Positions 59,259-64,000 of a stretch of 64,000 bases of DNA are shown here, piece by piece (positions within the stretch are counted from its first letter, which is position 1; each line of letters starts with the position of its first letter). Made by a program: the position numbers and the translations under genes. The notes beneath the pieces are model-generated. The model searched no databases and was not told the DNA's origin. It saw only the letters and a program-made list of their open reading frames with translations. The stretch is from Antedon mediterranea (lineage: Eukaryota; Echinodermata; Crinoidea; Comatulida; Antedonidae): positions 25,476,501 to 25,540,500 of the forward strand of contig NC_092672.1 in the NCBI RefSeq assembly GCF_964355755.1, in the 5' to 3' direction.

Positions 59259-59309
59259 ACTTATACCTACAAACCAGATGAACATTTTAAATCACAGATT
59301 CAATGAATA

Positions 59310-59822
59310 CAACACAATATAATCATCCAATATACATACAGAGTCATTATACATATATCAGTGTGCTTCTTATTGTTTGCTAAATGATAATCTGGACCAT
59401 GTTCAGGGGTATTTAATTGGAGGGAGTCTTTAATTGCAGTGTTCTTTAATTGGAGGGAAACCTGTGCAGAAAACAATTCTACAGTTGTCTCAAATGTAAT
59501 TATTGTTTGTTTTTGCAATTTAGATAATTTTGTTTTTCAACGTGAAACAATTATCATGTACAATTTTTACTTTTGACCTTGTTTTTTTTTAAGCTTTAGG
59601 ACATCTTTAAAAATTATTTTTTATGTGCTTTTTATACTTTTTTGTATATATTGTTTACTATGAAAATTAATAAACTTGAGTTTATTTGAACAGCGTCTCC
59701 TTATAAGACGTTTTTATGAACTGTATTGTATTGAAAAACAGCAAATAACCATTTTAATTTAAGATTAAACTAGATTGTAAGATTTAAAAATATGTAAATT
59801 TTCAAAAATAAGAAAGATTTAA
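59310..59822. other. Spacer between LINE/Penelope insertion and DIRS element
   Basis: AT-rich, with TTTAATTGGAGGGA repeated at about 59412 and 59448 (ATTGGAGGGA). No gene recognised. Confidence 0.45.
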
Positions 59823-60432
59823 TGATTATGCAAGGGTATACTTACTTGAAGTATAATCGTGATTATACAAGTCCTCTCGAGGTGAGAATCAATTGGCGTA
59901 TCTCATCTGCATATAGGCAATAACCAGTATTAAAAGAACTACTTCCGGTTCATCTCCCTGACCTACGACCTCTTCCAAAACTCCTCAAAGTTGAAGGGTG
60001 GGTCATTATGTTGCAACCTAATATGATTAAATTCTGAAGATAAATTAGTAACATAATACAGTGTAGGGTGGGTACCACAATGCAGAGACTGCGATGAGTC
60101 AATGAACATATATATATACACTCTTTATATAACACAACTTTATTAATAGAACACTAATCTGCAAACAAATCACAACGCAGATAGAAATGTCAACATTTTT
60201 TATTTTTTTTTAAAAACTCAACTATAACTATAACACCGTAACAAACTGTAAACCTGTATCCAACTAAGGCAACACCATAGTCCACCTCATCCCACAGTGT
60301 GAGAAGCAAGGGTGGGTTTATACCTTTATACTGGTAAAATGTATTCTTTTTCCGGGTGGGAATTGATTCTCACCTCGAGAGGACTTGTATAATCACGATT
60401 ATACTTCAGGTAAGTATACCCTTGCATAATCA
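59823..60432. repeat. Inverted repeat pair at the 3' end of the DIRS-like element
   Basis: 59823-59895 (TGATTATGCAAGGGTATACT ... CTCTCGAGGTGAGAATCAATT) is the inverse of 60361-60432. The right copy starts directly at the recombinase stop codon. A diverged direct version, CTCTCGGCTCGAATCAATTGG, overlaps the end of the recombinase ORF at about 60450. Confidence 0.8.
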
Positions 60433-63270
60433 TTAATTATACTTCATCCTCTCTCGGCTCGAATCAATTGGCAATTTTGAAGCTACCGGTACCCCACCGA
60501 GAACTGCCTCAGCTACCGAAGAGGTAGCAGAAGGTCTATGATAAAACCGACTAAATGTTGACGTAGAGGCCCACCCAGCGGCCTCTAAAATATTCTTTAA
60601 TGTAACTCCCATCTTGTGAGAGCAGGAAGCTGCTGCTCCTCGAGTTGAATGAGCCTTAAAATGCCCAGTGTCAACTCCTGTTAAACCAAGTATTTCCACT
60701 ATCCATCGGCTGGCTGTAGCTGCCACTACCTTCTTATGTGGTTTTGAATGGCTAATAAACAATTGGGTCTCAGACCCTCTGATCGTACTGGTACAATCTA
60801 TATATCTCGAAATAGCTTGTACAGGACAAATACTTGAATCCCTAAAGGCCTCAATGTTTATACATTTAATCTCGAAACCCGGTCTATGCTGTTTGAATAA
60901 TTTTGACGGAACAAATCTTACACAACTAGGGGTTACCGTCATGTTTCTGATATCCATAGACATCAGAGATGAAACTCTGCCCAATGTGGTCAATGCCACT
61001 AATAATGCTGTTTTCAATGTTAGCATTTTTAGGGTAAGTTCATCCCAATGTGGGAGTGATCGCAAGAATGTCAGTACTGGCTCCACCTCCCAAGTGTGTA
61101 CATACTTAGGTCGAGGAGGATTGCGATTAAACAGGCCTTTCATTAATCTGCATATTTCCTTAGCTTGCCCTATGGGCTTATTCTTATGATATTGATGGTA
61201 TTGAGAAATTGCAGATCAATAAACCCCCAATGATCTGAATGATAAACCTCTTTTTTCAGATTGGACTAAAAATTCCATTACCATCGCTAAAGGTGCTGAA
61301 ATAGGATAATGGTTTCTCCTACTACACCAGCAACTCCACTTTTTCCAAGCAGATTGGTATTGTTTGTGTGTCGAGGGTCTACAACTGTCCAGGAGAACCT
61401 GTGCAACATCTTTTGACCACCCGTCTCTTTGGAATTGTTGCCGCAAACTAGCCATGCCGCTAAGTGTAGGGATGTGGTCAGTGGATGTGGTTGCCCCGAG
61501 TGTGGTTGGGTGAGAATGTTCTCCCATTGAGGAAAAACAATCGGTTCTGTTATTAACATTTCCAGAATCATTGGATACCATATTTGTGTTTCCCAAATTG
61601 GTGCAATTATTAGAGCTGTTGCTCGTTCCGATTGAATCTTGCGCAATACGTTGGTCAAAAGACAGAAGGGCGGAAACGCATATACGAGTTCGTTTGTCCA
61701 GATTATCGAGAATGCATCGATTATCGCTGCATCCGGGTCCGGTTTCCATGCCGCGTACCGCGGAATCTGATGGTTTAGTCTTGACGCAAAAAGGTCTATA
61801 GTTGGGAAGAACTGAAGTTTTTTGCATGTGCGCTGGAAGATCTGGGGGTGTAACCTCCATTCTAGCCTGTCTATAAATATTCGTGACTGTGTGTCCGCTA
61901 TACAATTGTCCTTCCCTGGTACGTGGAAGGCTGTAATTGTGATCTGTCTCAGCATGCACCATTTCCAAACTGTTACAGCCAGATCCGATAGGTTGGCAGT
62001 GTGTGTTCCCCCCTTGTGTTTGAGATAGGCTATGGCTGTCGTGTTGTCCAGTCGTAGCCTGATATGACATGTTTTCATTTTCTTTGCGAATGTTTGGAGT
62101 GCTAGGAATGCTGCTAGCAACTCCAGATAGTTTATGTGGTGTTCCCTCTCTATTTGAGACCAGCGACCGCCGGTCTGCTGTTGTCCACAGTGAGCTCCCC
62201 AACCTTGCGTTGAGGCATCCGATGTGATTATCAGAATTGGTGGTGGCAGTGTAATTGGTTTTCCGTTCCACTGACGTAAGCATCGAACCCACCATTGTAG
62301 CTCTTCGAGACTTGCTTTGGATAAGACTACCTGGCTCTTGTATGTTGGGTCTCTTTGAACTACCTGAATAAGATCTGCCTGTAGAGATCGAAAGAAGATC
62401 GGTGCTGGGAGCACATCTTCGGCCGTGGCATTCATTTTCCCTATGACACTGGCTAATGCTTCTGCTGTTAATTGTGGGCGTTGGATTGTTTTCCTGCATA
62501 GTGTCTCGAGATGTTGAACCCTTTCGTCTGGAAGACTTAGTGTCATACTTTGAGAATTTATTATGTGACCTAGAAACCTTACCTGGTGACTTGGAATCAA
62601 TTGAGATTTTTTTAGATTTACTAGCATGCCTAAACCTTCTAGTAGATTTAGGATATAATTTTTCTGTGTTAGACACTCGACTTGTGATTTGGCTACTAGA
62701 ATTATGTCGTCTAAGTAAATCATGACTTTCATGGCCCGTTGACGAAGGTGAGCCATTACGGGTTTCATGATTTTTGTAAACAGTCGCGGGGCTGACTTCA
62801 AGCCGAAGGGGAGAACTTGGAATTCGAATGTTAATTCGTTCCATCTGAATCTTAGAAACTTCCTGTGTTTCTTGTAAATTGGTACCATAAAATAGGCATC
62901 TTTTAAGTCTAGGGTTATCATCCAACTGTCTGGATGAATTAAGTGTTTGAGCATGCTTATTGATTCCATTTTGAAGTGTTCCGAAATAATGAATTTGTTG
63001 AGACGCTTTAGATTGAATACAGGTCTGTACCCGCCGGTCTTTTTTGGTATCACAAAAATCGTGGAAATATACTGATGTGGGCAGTTTATTACTTGTTTCA
63101 CAGCTCCTTTCTTTATCATTTCTTGTATTTCCTGTTGGATTATTTTTTGTTGATTGTTGTTTAGATGAAGTTGATTGGGTGTACTTAGTTGCCATGGGTG
63201 ATGGGCAAATTCTATATGATAAACCACTATGGTTTGGAGAATCCATGGGTCGTTTGTTAACCTTTCCCAT
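60433..63270 (-). pseudogene. DIRS tyrosine recombinase ORF, one in-frame stop
   Basis: Two open segments in one frame, 63270-61216 and 61143-60433, are separated by the TGA at 61216-61218 and a short open stretch. Just before the stop lies a core-binding domain (VLLDSCRPSTHKQYQSAWKK, then WSCWCSRR). After it comes the catalytic domain with Arg in LTTLGRVSSL, HSTRGAAAS (the HxxR box), GWASTSTF and the nucleophile region RFYHRPS. The upstream part is Ser/Thr/Asn-rich and fully overlaps the RT ORF in another frame. Extensive overlap of recombinase and RT frames is known in DIRS1-type elements. The TGA could be a CpG-derived mutation of an Arg codon, or a readthrough site. It is the only break I see. 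Confidence 0.75.
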
Positions 63271-63326
63271 TTTGGTAAAAAATGTTTTATTCTCCCTGCA
63301 TAGTTTTGATTGTAAGAGATTAGCAA
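61287..63326 (-). CDS. DIRS reverse transcriptase-RNase H
   Basis: An intact 679-residue frame. RT: KKGAVKQVINCPHQYISTIF, VIPKKTGGYRPVFNLKRLN, WMITLDLKDAYFMVPI (motif A), LPFGLKSAPRLFTKIMKPV, and the catalytic MIYLDDIILVA (motif C). RNase H: ITSDASTQGWGAHC, NYLELLAAFLAL, RLDNTTAIAYL and ADTQSR supply the acidic residues. The C-terminal 150 residues (PTIDLFASRLNHQIPRY onward) are the typical DIRS extension. It reverse-transcribes the element RNA and degrades the template. No frameshift or stop is seen. It overlaps the recombinase frame over almost its full length. Confidence 0.9.
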   Translation of the reverse strand: MLISYNQNYAGRIKHFLPKWERLTNDPWILQTIVVYHIEFAHHPWQLSTPNQLHLNNNQQKIIQQEIQEMIKKGAVKQVINCPHQYISTIFVIPKKTGGYRPVFNLKRLNKFIISEHFKMESISMLKHLIHPDSWMITLDLKDAYFMVPIYKKHRKFLRFRWNELTFEFQVLPFGLKSAPRLFTKIMKPVMAHLRQRAMKVMIYLDDIILVAKSQVECLTQKNYILNLLEGLGMLVNLKKSQLIPSHQVRFLGHIINSQSMTLSLPDERVQHLETLCRKTIQRPQLTAEALASVIGKMNATAEDVLPAPIFFRSLQADLIQVVQRDPTYKSQVVLSKASLEELQWWVRCLRQWNGKPITLPPPILIITSDASTQGWGAHCGQQQTGGRWSQIEREHHINYLELLAAFLALQTFAKKMKTCHIRLRLDNTTAIAYLKHKGGTHTANLSDLAVTVWKWCMLRQITITAFHVPGKDNCIADTQSRIFIDRLEWRLHPQIFQRTCKKLQFFPTIDLFASRLNHQIPRYAAWKPDPDAAIIDAFSIIWTNELVYAFPPFCLLTNVLRKIQSERATALIIAPIWETQIWYPMILEMLITEPIVFPQWENILTQPHSGQPHPLTTSLHLAAWLVCGNNSKETGGQKMLHRFSWTVVDPRHTNNTNLLGKSGVAGVVGETIILFQHL

Positions 63327-63362
63327 ATCGAAATTCCTTTTTATTTTTTTTTTGATTGTGGT

Positions 63363-63950
63363 TTAGTTTTTTTGAAACTTTTTTGTCGGGTATTGGTTTT
63401 GACCTTGACTTTGGTCTGGTCGAAAGGATCCTCTGGTAGTCTTACTACCATATGATGATGATTTCCGAAAGGAACTCTTATTCTCGAACCCTCGGTTTCG
63501 GTATGAGGGTCTTGTGTATGTTGGAGTTTTCTTTTTGTAACTCTGGCCTTTTGGTGTAAATTTCGTTTTATCTGTATTAGTTAACCCTTTCACTACTTTT
63601 TGGGTTACTTTGTTCAACTTATCATCCTCATCAACTTTCTGTGCCCATTCATCGCCAAATATGCAATTCATGGATGGTTTTACATCTCTTAAGTAACCTT
63701 CCTTTAAGAAGGGTTCCGCCTGCCGTTGTCTAAGAACTGACATCCTTTGGATGGCTGAGCCCAACAGACTTCCTGTTGAAGATAGCAGTGCCTTCATTTC
63801 ACTATCCTGCGAGTCTTTTACCACTTCTAGGGCTTTAATCAGTGGAATTGATGCTCTCAGCATATCTTCTTGGACTGACCAGACCGAGTTGTCATTTTTC
63901 CATGACTCAAACTTTTTATTTTTCATTGTCGTTCTAATTGGTTTCGGCAT
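63363..63950 (-). CDS. DIRS gag-like protein (start uncertain)
   Basis: 195 residues. The N-terminal half is probably helical (SWKNDNSVWSVQEDMLRASI; LLSSTGSLLGSAIQRMSVLR), and includes NCIFGDEW. The C-terminal half is basic and Arg/Lys/Ser/Gln-rich (RPSYRNRGFENKSSFRKSSS), suited to RNA binding. It lies 36 bp upstream of the RT start in transcript order. In another frame, DAAIEKYFKSDQ upstream of the ATG may be the true N-terminal continuation, so a frameshift near 63950 or a start beyond the window is possible. Confidence 0.6.
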   Translation of the reverse strand: MPKPIRTTMKNKKFESWKNDNSVWSVQEDMLRASIPLIKALEVVKDSQDSEMKALLSSTGSLLGSAIQRMSVLRQRQAEPFLKEGYLRDVKPSMNCIFGDEWAQKVDEDDKLNKVTQKVVKGLTNTDKTKFTPKGQSYKKKTPTYTRPSYRNRGFENKSSFRKSSSYGSKTTRGSFRPDQSQGQNQYPTKKFQKN

Positions 63951-64000
63951 ATCTGGTCTGATTTAAAATATTTTTCTATAGCCGCATCAGGTTTTAATTT

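Larger units (their letters stand above)
57994..59308. mobile_element. Insertion bounded by a 15-bp direct repeat
   Basis: ACAGATTCAATGAAT occurs at 57994-58008 and again, identically, at 59294-59308. A target duplication of this length is typical of LINE-type target-primed integration. The interval contains a LINE 3' end and a Penelope-like palindrome. Confidence 0.65.
59823..64000 (-). mobile_element. DIRS-like tyrosine-recombinase retrotransposon, 3' part
   Basis: Minus-strand order is gag-like ORF (63950-63363), overlapping RT-RNase H and recombinase ORFs (63326-60433), then terminal repeats (60432-59823). The 5' end lies beyond the window. There are no LTRs and no DDE integrase, and a tyrosine recombinase is present, which defines the DIRS order. 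The RT and gag frames are long and intact, so the copy is young. Confidence 0.85.

Noticed and set aside
61216-63270. 684-residue minus-strand frame as an independent unknown protein
   Set aside because: Its C-terminus is the recombinase core-binding domain and it is in frame with the catalytic domain after one stop. It is part of the DIRS recombinase ORF.

Overview
The window is AT-rich, intron-rich animal DNA. Spliced host genes with GT-AG introns sit among many MITEs, foldback elements, an LTR retrotransposon, a Polinton remnant and a DIRS-like YR retrotransposon. The set of families (a CCDC62 orthologue, expanded rolling-stone genes, DIRS, Polinton, Penelope-like DNA) and the frequent AGGCCTA word fit a marine invertebrate, perhaps an echinoderm. 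That placement is inference only.

Layout. 810-6577: last seven coding exons of a CCDC62-like coiled-coil gene (+). 6716-8150: 48-bp minisatellite directly downstream. 9.6-16 kb: no gene seen; MITEs and a 1.5-kb tandem repeat rich in TGACGTCA. 16244-20860: six-exon gene for a four-transmembrane (MS4A-like) protein with a tyrosine-rich signalling tail. 21.0-28.05 kb: transposon nest with a decayed LTR element, one MITE in its pol gene and a 1.2-kb insertion in its 3' LTR. 28.9-29.8 kb: NotI-type palindromes and a long hairpin. 30298-45925: tandem cluster of three rolling-stone-family membrane protein genes (A, B, C), all three-exon and same strand, with foldback elements, satellites and MITEs in introns and spacers. 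48.2-51.0 kb: broken Polinton/Maverick-type protein-primed DNA polymerase B. 51.2-56.4 kb: foldback elements and a SINE. 57240-57872: membrane-anchored coiled-coil RING protein. 58.0-59.3 kb: LINE 3' end plus a Penelope-like palindrome, flanked by a 15-bp direct repeat. 59823-64000: 3' part of a DIRS-like element on the minus strand (gag, RT-RNase H, tyrosine recombinase), continuing beyond the window.

Five host loci are supported (CCDC62-like, MS4A-like, three rost paralogues counted as one cluster, and the RING gene). They show no operon-like relation. Most of the rest is mobile DNA, with several clear insertion-into-insertion cases that give a relative order of events. No rRNA gene, credible tRNA gene or CRISPR array was found.
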